Below are positions 37,146 to 46,778 of a stretch of DNA of 64,000 nt, piece after piece. The DNA lies in contig CM065693.1 in NCBI GenBank assembly GCA_017654935.2, positions 17,690,133 to 17,754,132 on the forward strand. The letters run 5' to 3'. A model generated the notes under the pieces. That model saw only the letters and a list, made by a program, of their open reading frames with translations. It had not been told where the DNA came from and did not search any database. Made by a program: the position numbers and the translations under genes. The DNA is from Phymorhynchus buccinoides (Eukaryota; Mollusca; Gastropoda; Neogastropoda; Raphitomidae). Position 1 is the stretch's first letter; each line of letters begins with the position of its first letter.

Positions 37146-37275
37146 AATATAGAAAGCTTGGCCCAGCCAGCCAGGTCCCGCTAATCGGTCCCTAACATGA
37201 TGCCGCGCCAAGCGAGAGAATGACCCAGCCAGCCAGGTCCCGCTAATCGGGCCCCAACGTGATGCCGCGTCATTG
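37146..37275. repeat. 65-bp tandem duplication
   Basis: The segment CCCAGCCAGCCAGGTCCCGC followed by TAATCGG and ATGATGCCGCG occurs twice, at about 37162 and 37227. Confidence 0.85.
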
Positions 37276-37884
37276 GGAAGAATAAAATAAAGGAAAATGA
37301 ACTAAAAATAAATTAAAATGAACTAAAGAAAAAGAGAGAAGGGAGTGTAGTTACTGTGATTTGGAGACCCAGGACCCTTGTAGTAGTCATTATTCTAAGG
37401 CGCAGGGGTCTCAATCTGGGAAAAAAAGTATTGCCCTATCAGGGATCAATCTTGTCACTGGACATCATAGGTTATTTGACCAGTTTGCCTTGGCATGAGG
37501 CTGTGTCAGACATGTTGACATAAGCTAGAATGCCAAGGCTACATCAAAATGTTGTTATGCTCTGAATGGTTGTGCGGGGATTGTCTTAAGCCATGACAAG
37601 CTCCCAGCATAACATCATCAGTCTAAAATCCCCCGAAGACGGAGTGTGGCTGCCCACATGGCGGGGTAATCAAAAACGGTCACACACGTAATGTTCTCAT
37701 CCCTAGCTGATGTATTTGTACTGAATTGTTCAAGTGCTCTGGCTGTTGGGCTGATCCCTGGAGTCGTTAAGCCAGAGAACAACAACAACATTTGACCAGT
37801 TTGAAGAAAATATAACAGGTCATTTTCATAAAACAATAAGTCATGTAAAAAAAAAAGAAAAAGGAAATACAACTTGAGCGCAAC

Positions 37885-38468
37885 AAGAACTGTTGTCTAT
37901 GACACTCTTTTGCAGTCAATCACATAGTTTCACAGAATGCATGTTCAAAGACACGAGAAAACTGTTGTCTATGACACTCTTTTGCAATCAATCACATAGT
38001 TTCACAGAATGCATGTTCAAAGACACGAGAAAACTGTTTTCTATGACACTCTTTTGCAATCAATCACATAGTTTCACAGACTGCATGTTCAAAGACACGA
38101 GAAAACTGTTGTCTATGACACTCTTTTGCAATCAATCACATAGTTTCACAGAATGCATGTTCAAAGACACGAGAAAACTGTTTTCTATGACACTCTTTTG
38201 CAATCAATCACATAGTTTCACAGAATGCATGTTCAAAGACACGAGAAAACTGTTTTCTATGACACTCTTTTGCAATCAATCACATAGTTTCACAGACTGC
38301 ATGTTCAAAGACACGAGAAAACTGTTTTCTATGACACTCTTTTGCAATCAATCACATAGTTTCACAGAATGCATGTTCAAAGACACGAGAAAACTGTTTT
38401 CTATGACACTCTTTTGCAATCAATCACATAGTTTCACAGAATGCATGTTCAAAGACATGAGAAAAGGT
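37885..38468. repeat. 72-bp tandem array, eight copies
   Basis: The unit contains ATGACACTCTTTTGCAATCA, CATAGTTTCACAGAATGCAT and AAAGACACGAGAAAACTG. A unit of 24 codons keeps a frame open for 260 residues. The only differences between copies are single bases (TTGTC/TTTTC, GAATG/GACTG), so I read it as a minisatellite and not a protein. Confidence 0.92.
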
Positions 38469-38834
38469 TTTTCTTTAATTTTCTTTTTTTGCATGAGTAC
38501 AGTACTAGGCAATGTAATAGGGCAATTATTTTTTAATCTATTGTTCCACCAAAGTCAATCTGATCCGTTGCTGTGCACATCAAAATTCATAAAGTTGCTA
38601 ACAGACAAGAAGTCATACGACCTCTTGTCTGCAAAAACAATAGGTCATTTCAAAATGTTATCAGTCAATGACTGATGACCGGTGCTAAGAATGACCCCTG
38701 CCCTATAGTCCGAAGAATACGGTGATAAATAAGAAGAGACTTGATTCAAACCTGTCCAGATTATTGGGGGGTCCGTGATACTGAGGTGCACGTTAGGCGG
38801 GGCTTGACTTGTGTGCCTGCATACTTACTCATTC

Positions 38835-38975
38835 ACATGCGCACACGCACACACACACGCACGCATTCATGCACACACATGCACTTGTGTCTGTGCACAC
38901 ACATGCCCACAGACACACATAACATTCATTTATGCACTTATGCACACACACGCGCACACACACACACAGAAGCAC
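38835..38975. repeat. Interrupted CA microsatellite
   Basis: CACACGC and CACACATGC motifs repeated over about 140 bp. Confidence 0.85.
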
Positions 38976-39235
38976 TAAACACTAATGGTTTATAAAATAT
39001 TAAAGAAAAGAAAAAAAGAGCCCCGATTAAAGCCAATATCATCAAATTAGAAAACATTAAGGTTAACAAAGCATACAAAGTGTCTGCTGGGTCAGAAAAT
39101 CATCAAACGAGAAAAGATTTAACTGAGAAAAAAATGTCTTTTTAGAAAAGAAGTATATTTTACAGAGTAATGAGATAAATATATAGTGCTTGTTAAAACT
39201 CAGCCCTCAACGCTAAGGTGGGAAAGGTTATCAAT

Positions 39236-39660
39236 GTGACCCAGCACCATGCGAAAGGGACACAAAGTCGCTGGACTAGTTTCTCACCACAGGCTTGGAA
39301 AGTGAAAACGTTTTTTCGGGTCAGTTTTGAGTTATGGGTATTTTTGTGTTCTCTGGCATCTTATCTTTCATGTTGATAAAGGATAATCTTTAATATGGTC
39401 TCCAAATGGTCTTATAAGTGCTTTTAAACAAGTACATCAATTCATTTTCTTCAGCTAGGCTAGACTTTATAGACTGCGTTTTCTCAAAATGGCAGACACT
39501 CACCCTACTAATTTTAAATGCTCATAACTCTGGAACGGAAAAAAGATACAAGAATGGTTCTTGTATCATTAGAAATAGAATTGTCTGAAGTTTCCAAATG
39601 TATACTTTTCTCATAATGGTCATTTTGACACTTAATGTCCCTTTCGTGGTGCTGGGTCAC
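39236..39660. mobile_element. 425-bp MITE with GTGACCCAGCACC termini
   Basis: The left end GTGACCCAGCACCATGCGAA and the right end TTCGTGGTGCTGGGTCAC are inverted repeats of about 25 bp. There is no coding capacity. The target duplication is not clear. Confidence 0.8.
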
Positions 39661-40004
39661 AATTGGTCAATATTAAAAACGTGTCCTCAGACTGTATATC
39701 CTTTTCCGTTTGGGAAGCCTCTCTTTAGAATCTCATATGCCTTTTTCCTTTTTAATATGTTAGACTTTTTATCTGCAGTGTATCTCTGTTTTGCTTTGTT
39801 TGCATTAACTATTATTATGAGTGTATGTAGATCAGAGCTGGACACGTGATTGACAAGAGTTTCTTCTCTGAACGTTATGTTCCCAGCAGTCCCTAGAGTT
39901 GTTTTTTAACACCATGTGCTCTTTTCTTTAGTATGACAATGAAAATCTGTTGCTATTATCGAACAATAGGGAATGCATGAAACACACTTCTGTTCTTCTT
40001 CTTC

Positions 40005-40320
40005 TTCTGCGTTCCCAGGCCATATGGCCATAATGGGTAAGGTACGTATGGGTCCAGTTTTTATTTTCACTGTTCTCCCCGCTGCGTACAGCCGACATAT
40101 TCCGATTTCGGAGGAGCTCAAAGGAGAAACATTATTTGGAAGATTTTTTTTTTTTTTAAAGGCAGGAGAATGGGGCCAACAAGTCAGAAAGATAGTAGAT
40201 GATAGAAAACAAAGGAAAGAGGCAGAGTCAAAGAGAGTGGCAGATTAGAGGAAGTTACAAGTACGAACTTCCAGAAGGTGGGGGAACTATTTTTACGAAA
40301 GACACACACACACACAGTAT
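40005..40320. repeat. Dispersed repeat ending in CCCCACGGGG
   Basis: This non-coding block runs from TTCTGCGTTCCCAGGCCATA through CCGCTGCGTACAGCCGACA and GAGGAAGTTACAAG to GTATCCCCACGGGG. Other copies lie at 48980-49290 and, inverted, at 49755-49930, 57125-57300 and 63900-64000. The ends also occur next to the exon fragments at 42217-42290 and 62036-62110. Confidence 0.75.
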
Positions 40321-40441
40321 CCCCACGGGGAGACTTTTGGAAGGGGTCGGGGTCTGGGTGGTCCGGCTCCCCGTATGGAGGCACGAGGCATCCACCCACT
40401 GCCCCACACTGCTGTACAATTTGGAGTACGTTTTGTTGCAG

Positions 40442-40544
40442 ATTGGTCAGCTGATTCCCACCATGGCAGCCCAGAGCAACCTGAAGCGGGTGACGCTGGA
40501 ACTGGGGGGCAAGAGTCCTCAGATCATCCTGGCTGATGCCGACA
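40442..40544 (+). CDS. Aldehyde dehydrogenase exon, catalytic glutamate LELGGKS
   Basis: The exon reads [20 protein letters not shown], then [14 protein letters not shown]. The glutamate in LELGGKS corresponds to the general base Glu268 of human ALDH2. The acceptor is GTTGCAG and the donor GTGAGT. The last base is the first of a split methionine codon completed by the exon at 41734. It follows the exon at 34454-34567 in phase 0. The frame is intact and identical in meaning to the inverted copy. Confidence 0.95.
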
Positions 40545-40571
40545 GTGAGTGTGACACTGATTCCCATCACT

Positions 40572-40602
<31 letters not shown>

Positions 40603-41045
40603 ACACACTTACACACACACACACCATCCTGGCTGATGCTGACAGTGAGTGTTGACTGAATTCCCATCACACACACCACACCACAACACACACACACACA
40701 CATACACACACAACTTACACACACACACACACTGGGGGGCAAGAGTCCTCAGGTCATCCTGTCTGATGCTGGCAGTGAGTGACCCACTGCTACATCACAC
40801 ACACACGCATGCGCAGCGCACACTTACACATACACACTTACCACACACTGAGGGGGCAAGAAGTCCTCGGATCAATCCTGGCTGATGCCGGACAGTGAGT
40901 GACACTGATGTCCCATCACACACACACACACACACACACAACAAAACGTTACACACACTGGGCGGGCAAGAGTCCTCAGATCATTCTGACCTGATGCCGA
41001 CAAATGAGAGTGACAACTGATTCCCATCACACATATGCACAAACC
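40545..41045 (+). repeat. Array of exon-end copies with donors separated by CA repeats
   Basis: After the true exon, its 3' end and donor recur near 40627, 40733, 40850 and 40960, for example GGGGGCAAGAGTCCTCAGGT followed by GATGCTGGCA/GTGAGT. Each is separated by CA microsatellite. The last two copies have indels and the last has a damaged donor. Confidence 0.9.
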
Positions 41046-41393
41046 CAACGTACGCACGTCACGTCACACAGTCTAAAGTCTAGCCTAACTGAAACAAAAT
41101 GCATTCAAACCCCTTACTGAGTTTTTTAAAGCACCTTACAGACAATAAGGCACCCCACCCACCCCACATTTTACACAACATTTTTATTTTGTTATCATAG
41201 TTTGTTACTGTAGTCTCATTATAAGGCACAGGGGTCTCAAACGTCTGGAAAAAACATTATCGCCCCTTATCCGAAAAAATACGGATTTTTGAGGACCATA
41301 TTAATAGAGATTATACCTTCATAAACATGAAAGATAAGAATGTTAGAGAGTACAGAAATACCCATTAACTCGAGAGATTTTTGACTGGTCCAA

Positions 41394-41659
41394 CCCTTTT
41401 CAACGCTAGCCATACCTCAGCCAAAATTTTACCATTAAACTTACACCAGGTAGACAAAAAATTCTGTCTGCAATATTGGGGATTCCTCTGCGACATGCAT
41501 AATAATAAGGGCCTATCCTTACCTCCCAAAATATAAGAACATGAAGTAATTGGTCAGCAGACCCTCATGTGATGCCTTTTAGTAACGTGGGTGTTAAATC
41601 ATTGTGGTTTTTTTTTTTTTTTTTGGGGGGCCAAGAAGGCGACAGTGGCGATAAAAGGG
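41394..41659. mobile_element. TTAA MITE copy
   Basis: The right end GCGATAAAAGGG is followed by TTAA (41660-41663). The left end CCCTTTTCAACGCTAGCC is preceded by a mutated target. Internal words are shared with 34599-35035. The inverted arm has the same element at 62629-62866, in the matching position. Confidence 0.72.
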
Positions 41660-41733
41660 TTAATGTCCTTTTTGTGGTGAAGGGTCATGCTATGACAACA
41701 ATAATAACGATGATGAACTCATCCCTTTTCCAG

Positions 41734-41943
41734 TGGACCACGCCATAGAGCAGGCCCCCCCCCCGAACTTCCCCCCCGCCTCTTTTCGGCCTGTTCTTCA
41801 ACCAGGGCCAGTGCTGCTGCGCGGGCAGCCGCATCTTTGTGGAGGAGAAGATCTACGATGAGTTTGTGGAGCGCAGCGTGGAGCGGGCCAAGAAGAGGAT
41901 CGTGGGGGACCCCTTCAGCCCCTCCAGTGAGCAGGGCCCGCAG
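41734..41943 (+). CDS. Aldehyde dehydrogenase active-site exon, disrupted copy
   Basis: The exon carries the catalytic cysteine motif [11 protein letters not shown], followed by [20 protein letters not shown] and IVGDPF..SEQGPQ. It is 210 bases against 185 in the inverted copy. The excess is a C-rich insertion at about 41756-41790, where the other copy reads EQAHFGLFF. There is also an extra G at the donor (CAG-G-GTCAG). These look like sequencing errors in a C-rich stretch. See 62370-62554 for the intact version. Confidence 0.88.
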
Positions 41944-42009
41944 GGTCAGAGAGAGAGAGAGAGTGGGGGTGGGAGAGAGAGAACGAACAAGTGAATTTTA
42001 TAGAGGGTA

Positions 42010-42185
42010 TCGTATTTTTCGGACTACAAGGCGCACCTTATTATAAGGCGCATCAACTAAATTTGACACAAAAGTCAGATTTTCTTACTGCACTTTCTTA
42101 CTATATTATTACATGTAGTCATTATAAGGCGCAGGGATCTCACTCTGGGGAAAAAAGTATCGCCTTAATAGTCCGAAAAATATGG
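42010..42185. mobile_element. 176-bp TA-flanked MITE
   Basis: TCGTATTTTTCGGACTACAA on the left and AGTCCGAAAAATATGG on the right are inverted repeats with TA on both sides. It is related to the elements at 47346, 56119 and 62132. Confidence 0.8.
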
Positions 42186-42291
42186 TAATTGCATTCTGTT
42201 AGACAGTGGACCCCCCGTGTTGGGGGTACCTGGGGGGGGGGGGGTGGGGGGGTCTTTTTTATATGATAGTTCCCACACCTTCTGGAAATTC

Positions 42292-42381
42292 TGGAGGAGA
42301 AGATCTACGATGAGTTTGTGGAGCGCAGCGTGGAGCATCGTGGGGGACCCCTTCAGCCCCTCCAGTGAGCAGGGCCCGCAG
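42292..42381 (+). pseudogene. Partial copy of the active-site exon 3' half with donor
   Basis: It repeats the last part of the exon at 41734, from GGAGGAGAAGATCTACGATG through GAGCAGGGCCCGCAG/GTCAGA. It lacks the 15 or so bases encoding the ARAKK-type stretch and has lost the catalytic part. The inverted arm has the same fragment at 61946-62035. Confidence 0.9.
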
Positions 42382-42429
42382 GTCAGAGTGAGAGAGACAT
42401 AATGAGAGAGAGAATGAACAAGTGAATTT

Positions 42430-42810
42430 CCATGGCTTAAACTGCTTCCTTCTCAGGAAGAAAATCCTTTTTTTTTAAAAATCGGTACGGACTGAAATCC
42501 GTTTTTTGAAAAATGTCAACAACAAAAATATAATAAAAACAAGCTTTGCGGTAAGCGAAAACCTGATTGCCGCATAGAAACGGGTTTCGGTTTTGCTTTA
42601 ACGGAAACAGAAGTGCTTGCTGGTCCGTGTCCTGCCAAGTGTAAACCCTGTAGCTAGCATGTTTTCCTGTTGACCAAGAGTTTCAAGAGGTGAAACGCCC
42701 CCCTGACACCCCAATAGGGGCTCTACCCCTATACCCCGCCGGGGCCTAGGCAGCCCCTGGACCCCTGCCCCATTTCCTTTTTTTTGAAAATCGTCAGGTT
42801 TAACCATTGA
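42430..42810. repeat. Dispersed repeat with a GC-rich core
   Basis: It runs from CTTAAACTGCTTCCTTCTCA to TTGAAAATCGTCAGGTTTAA and also occurs at 36788-37015 (without the GC-rich core) and inverted at 61530-61900. The core around 42660-42770 has palindromic GGGGC/GCCCC words. Confidence 0.65.
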
Positions 42811-42843
42811 TTTCATTTATAGAGGGTGGTTTTATTCTAATTG

Positions 42844-43034
42844 CAGTGGAACCTCCCTTATAGGACCTCCCCCCCCCCCCCCCCACCCCCATTCTAGACT
42901 CCCTCCCTTTTAAGACCTACTTCTCTGAACATTGCCCTTTTCCAATTATTAAAATTACCTCCCTAGCAACTCCCTCCTTTATAAGACCTCATTTTTGGAC
43001 GATTTTTGAAGGTCTTGTAAGGGAGGTTCCGCTG
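42844..43034. mobile_element. CAGTGGAACCTCCC MITE
   Basis: The termini CAGTGGAACCTCCCTTATAG and GGGAGGTTCCGCTG are inverted. The right flank is TA and the left is TTG. It has the same counterpart in the inverted arm at 61297-61489. Confidence 0.75.
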
Positions 43035-43077
43035 TATCATTCAAAAGACTAAGGCCTAGTTTGACAAATCATGGATC

Positions 43078-43935
43078 TGATTGATCGCCAGCGGCAAATT
43101 TTTTTTTTTTTAAATGGGCCAAGCTGTTATTGATGATAATGATTGTGACGAAGTTGATGATACTGATGATGATGGTGATGATGATTCAGGATGACAAGGT
43201 CCAGTTTGACAAGATCATGGATCTGATTGATCGCCAGCGGCAAGAAGGAAAGGGCCAAGCTGATATTAACTCATTCAAGTCGTTCCCGGCCACATATATG
43301 TCCGGAATTAATAGATATCTGTCAATTTGATGCATTTGCTTCAAGGGAAGTAAATCTGTGTGCACACAATACCTTGGTCACTTCTAGACTCGCTTCGCTC
43401 CCTTATGCCACAATTTTGCCTCTGACTTTGCTTTTTTTGTAGTGGTTTGTTGTGGGGAAACCAATCGGTGTAGAGAGTTTCTTCTATATAAAGTCTATAT
43501 ATAAAAAAAGTCTGATCTACCACTTCCCTATGTCTAAACCTGAAGTAAAAACCCGTAATCTTCTTTCATTTCTCCTTTTTGTTTATGTATGTTTTGTTTG
43601 TGTGTAATGGCTGGAGTGATTTGTGTGAGGTTTTTGAATAATTCAAGATTGTTGCGATGCGAATGAGTTAATGATGATGATGACAGTAACGATGATGATA
43701 TTAATGTTAATGATTCAGGTGGACAAGGCCCAGTTTGATAAGATCATGGATCCTGGATTGATCGCCAGCGGCCAAGAAGGAAAGGGGCCAAGCTGAATAT
43801 CAATGATGATGATGATGATGACAGTAACGATGATGATATTAATGTTAATGATTCAGGTGGACAAGGCCCAGTTTGATAAGATCATGGATCTGATTGATCG
43901 CCAGCGGCAAGAAGGAAAGGGCCAAGCTGATATCA
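43078..43935 (+). pseudogene. Four partial copies of the next ALDH exon's 5' end
   Basis: Before the true exon at 44517 there are copies of its first ~75 bases: a fragment near 43080-43125 and copies at about 43188-43265, 43719-43800 and 43853-43934. The last three are preceded by ATTCAG. They read GTCCAGTTTGACAAGATCAT or similar, then GATCGCCAGCGGCAAGAAGG. All share an extra GATT relative to the true exon, which shifts the frame, so they are non-functional and descend from one changed copy. Confidence 0.88.
43270..43667. mobile_element. 398-bp TTAA MITE inserted in an exon-copy array
   Basis: CTCATTCAAGTCGTTCC on the left and GCGATGCGAATGAG on the right, flanked by TTAA (43266-43269 and 43668-43671). 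Neighbouring repeat units without the insertion read GCTGATATCAATGATGATG, giving a paralogous empty site. Other copies are at 48147-48500 and 60674-61061. Confidence 0.85.
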
Positions 43936-43983
43936 ATGATGATGATGATGATGACAGTAGCGATGATGAGTATTAATGATATA

Positions 43984-44500
43984 CAGACCTGTTTACCTTT
44001 TATGATTTTGCCGTAATTTTTACGGGGGGGAAGTCAAATTACGGTAATTACGGCTACGGAAAAAAATAACGGGAAAATAAAATCCTAAATATAAAAAAAA
44101 AAAATACAGTTGCGTCGGTAAGCGAAGCTTTTGAAACGATTCGGTGAAAGTCATTTTGCGCCATTTCCTTTTCTGTTCAAAATGGCGTCCAAGCGAGTGC
44201 ATTCCGAAGCTTCGGTATCTTTGGTCGAAAAACAAAATCAAAAGAAAAGGTACATCAAAAGTCACTTAAGGTGGTACAGAAATTCCGGAAAGGACCTAAA
44301 ATCAGGATTCGTCGTTCAGCACTAGGTGACGAGCAGTTGTTCTTGTTGAGTTACTGCTTAGCGGACATTAAGTAGTGACACTCAGGTAAGTACGATATGG
44401 ACGTTCAGTGGTTTCACGCGTGGATTAGGTTTTTTCTCCAAAATTACGGTTTTTGGTTCAGAAATTAACTCCTTTGCAAAAATAGGGGTAAACAGGGTCT
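43984..44500. mobile_element. Element with CAGACCTGTTTACC termini carrying a coding remnant
   Basis: The left end CAGACCTGTTTACC and right end GGTAAACAGGGTCTG are inverted. The right end lies about 16 bp before the ALDH acceptor at 44516. The inside holds ATGGCGTCCAAGCGAGTGCA and a degraded frame described separately. The better copy is at 59853-60363. Confidence 0.75.
44181..44420 (+). pseudogene. Degraded transposase-like N-terminus
   Basis: It reads MASKRVHSEASVSLVEKQNQ and then a basic stretch containing WYRNSG, followed by a stop. Its relative in the inverted arm preserves an additional FCVYCSTD..H segment, which suggests a zinc-finger start of a transposase or domesticated relative. 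Several indels remove that part here. Confidence 0.5.
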
Positions 44501-44516
44501 GATGTTAATGATTCAG

Positions 44517-44675
44517 GTGGACAAGAGCCCCGTTTGACATAGATCATGGAGCTGATCGCCAGCGGCAAGAAGGAAGGGGCCAAGTGTTGACGGGGGGTGC
44601 AGGGCGGCCGACAAAGGCTACTACATCCAGCCCACGGTCTTCGCTGACGCGGAGACAACATGCGCATCGCCAGGG
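44517..44675 (+). CDS. Aldehyde dehydrogenase exon after the active site, error-rich copy cut by the gap
   Basis: It corresponds to the intact exon at 59673-59837 but has at least six small indels within 159 bases (for example GTTTGACATAGATCATGG for GTTTGACAAGATCATGG). It stops at the contig end within RIAR. The density of indels is far above any other exon here and fits low-quality sequence at a contig end. Confidence 0.8.
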
Positions 44676-45175
44676 NNNNNNNNNNNNNNNNNNNNNNNNN
44701 NNNNNNNNNNNNNNNNNNNNNNNNNNNNNNNNNNNNNNNNNNNNNNNNNNNNNNNNNNNNNNNNNNNNNNNNNNNNNNNNNNNNNNNNNNNNNNNNNNNN
44801 NNNNNNNNNNNNNNNNNNNNNNNNNNNNNNNNNNNNNNNNNNNNNNNNNNNNNNNNNNNNNNNNNNNNNNNNNNNNNNNNNNNNNNNNNNNNNNNNNNNN
44901 NNNNNNNNNNNNNNNNNNNNNNNNNNNNNNNNNNNNNNNNNNNNNNNNNNNNNNNNNNNNNNNNNNNNNNNNNNNNNNNNNNNNNNNNNNNNNNNNNNNN
45001 NNNNNNNNNNNNNNNNNNNNNNNNNNNNNNNNNNNNNNNNNNNNNNNNNNNNNNNNNNNNNNNNNNNNNNNNNNNNNNNNNNNNNNNNNNNNNNNNNNNN
45101 NNNNNNNNNNNNNNNNNNNNNNNNNNNNNNNNNNNNNNNNNNNNNNNNNNNNNNNNNNNNNNNNNNNNNNNNNNN
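44676..45175. other. Second assembly gap of exactly 500 N
   Basis: It separates the + strand ALDH exons from contig 3. Contig 2 ends within an ALDH exon that borders a CA-rich array in the other copy, a plausible cause of the break. Confidence 0.98.
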
Positions 45176-45227
45176 AGGGCTTCCCCTCTACACCCAGGGC
45201 CTCAACCAGCTCAACCACACCATCACC
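45176..45227 (+). CDS. 3' end of an exon of an unidentified gene
   Basis: The contig opens inside an apparent exon reading GLPLYTQGLNQLNHTIT and ending at a GTCAGT donor. In phase 0 it joins the exon at 46779 to give HTITVSGHH. The pattern of GL..HTITVS is reminiscent of beta-sandwich extracellular or carbohydrate-binding domains, and NHT is a glycosylation sequon. It is not part of the dehydrogenase. I cannot identify the gene; support is the open frame, the donor, the phase match and the duplicated junction copies that follow. Confidence 0.45.
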
Positions 45228-45510
45228 GTCAGTGTAATATTATTTGAAGGAGTCATAATTTAGCTAACACATAGCTGATAACATGAGGTAAGGTGTGCAT
45301 TTAGTGCTCCTGGCGGCCAACGCAGGGCTTCCCCTCTACACCCAGGGCCTCAACCACACGTACCATCACCGTCAGTGTAATACTATTTGAAGGAGTAATA
45401 GTTTAGCTAACACATAGCTGATAACATGAGGAAAGGTGTGCATTTAGTGCTGATGGCCAACGCATGGCTTCCGCTCTACACCCAGGGCCTCAACCACACC
45501 ATCACCGTCA
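45228..45510 (+). repeat. Two further tandem copies of the exon end plus donor
   Basis: GGGCTTCCCCTCTACACCCA, continuing to ACCATCACC/GTCAGTGT, recurs with donors at 45371 and 45507, giving periods of 143 and 136 bp. The second and third copies lack the six bases encoding QL, and the third has further changes. Confidence 0.88.
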
Positions 45511-45539
45511 GTGTATTTCAAGGAGTCATAATTTAGCTT

Positions 45540-45931
45540 TAGGTGAAAGTATTTGGTACTTTATAGTCACAGAGGCGTCTCTGTGAAATTCGGGTTGCTC
45601 CCATCTGGAGAGCGCGTCGCAGCCAGAGGAGCGCCACCCCCCTTTTTTTTTGCATGCACTTTTTGTGACTGATGAGGAAGGAAAGGCGGGGTGAGTGAAT
45701 TTGGACCAAATGACAACCTTTTCGTTGCCACTGGGTTTAGCATGTGCTAAGTGCATGGGCACACGGGGCCTCGGTTTATCGTCTCATCCGAAAGACTCTA
45801 CGTTCAGACCGTAATGCCTAGCGCAGAGTGAGAGTAAAAATCCCCTGTACCCAGGTTCAAACTCGGGGTTTATAATTATTGCATACGAGGCGAACGCATT
45901 ACCTCTGTGCCACTCTACACCTAAAACATTT
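45540..45931 (-). mobile_element. tRNA-derived SINE, near full length
   Basis: On the minus strand it begins near 45931 with a tRNA-like head. TGGCACAGAGG is a box A candidate and GTTTGAACC a box B candidate; together they span about 70 bases. A body follows containing GAGACGATAAACCGAGGCCC, and the tail near 45540-45650 is shared with fragments at 23145 and 56210. From memory this resembles a SINE common in gastropods. It is not a functional tRNA gene, as the cloverleaf is not preserved. Confidence 0.7.
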
Positions 45932-46075
45932 AGTCAAACGTTCTCTCAATCCTGAAATGACACGTTTCAGAGTTCTCTGAATCTTCCCAATCCTGAAGTG
46001 GTGACAGCATTGTCATTTGAAAATAATTTCCAACGTGTATGTGTGTGCATATAGAATGGGTGGGGGTGGTGTCAG

Positions 46076-46220
46076 AATAGGGCATTTGCCACGAGTATTC
46101 GTTCTCTATACTAGACTACTATTTTGCCCGCACTCGTTCTGCCCGAGTTACTCTGACCTTTCTAATTCAACTCAGCCACGGTGAAATTCAAGGTCGCCGG
46201 CACGCGGCAAATGCCCTATT
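46076..46220. mobile_element. 145-bp MITE with AATAGGGCATTTGCC termini
   Basis: Perfect 15-bp inverted repeats at 46076-46090 and 46206-46220. It is non-coding with no clear target duplication. Confidence 0.75.
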
Positions 46221-46778
46221 GCGCGTCTATCATCTTAATCTGCCATCAATGTTGGCAGAAATATTTGATTTGGAAATGGTAGTGGACACACACACACACA
46301 CCAAACAATGAAAGTTATGTACGAATGTTATATCAAATTTATTGCTGCAACGCAGAATATTATTATATTGCATTTCTGTTCTATTTTGGAATCCATTTTT
46401 TAAAAATTGTAATTCATACGCTGTTATGAATAAACAGGCAAAAAGTTATGAACAGGTTCTCTTAAAATCTGGCAGACTGTTTCGGTATTATTATCCTAGA
46501 AAATGTTCTCATCACGTGATTCAAAACAATGGGATGCAACTCTGTCCAGAATAGCGGCCAAGTTGCTTCTCTTGTTATTTTCGTTTGTCCTTCGATCATT
46601 ATTGCTGCCAGTGAGTTTGCATATGTAAACAATTTTTAAATCAGCTGCATCTCTAGGTGGTTTTCACTGTGTCAGCACTTTCCATTTCTTACTGTGTACT
46701 TGTGTTTTCTTGACTGTTCCTGGTTTGTGTGTTAAAATGTTGGTGATGTAGCCGTGTATTCTTTTTCATTTTTCTCAG

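Larger units (their letters stand above)
36237..38722. mobile_element. Candidate TA-type MITE expanded by later insertions
   Basis: The left end CCATATTTTTAGGACTATAA follows a TA; the right end TATAGTCCGAAGAATACGG is its inverted relative. Typical internal words (AAGGCGCACC, TTTGCACAAAAATCAGATT) follow the nested insertion at 36697. The right flank is TG and not TA, so the two ends may belong to separate copies. Confidence 0.5.
40229..44675. repeat. Inverted near-duplicate of 59673-64000, plus-strand arm
   Basis: All exons, exon fragments, CA arrays and MITEs in this arm recur in reverse order and orientation in 59673-64000. This arm carries many one- or two-base indels relative to the other, including inside exons, and ends at an assembly gap. 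See the separate finding on a possible assembly cause. Confidence 0.93.

Noticed and set aside
37893..38675. 260-codon open frame
   Set aside because: It consists of eight 72-bp minisatellite units with almost no divergence and an unrelated tail.
45832..45931. Possible tRNA gene on the minus strand
   Set aside because: Box A and box B candidates are present, but the arms do not pair into a cloverleaf and the sequence continues into a SINE body shared with fragments elsewhere.
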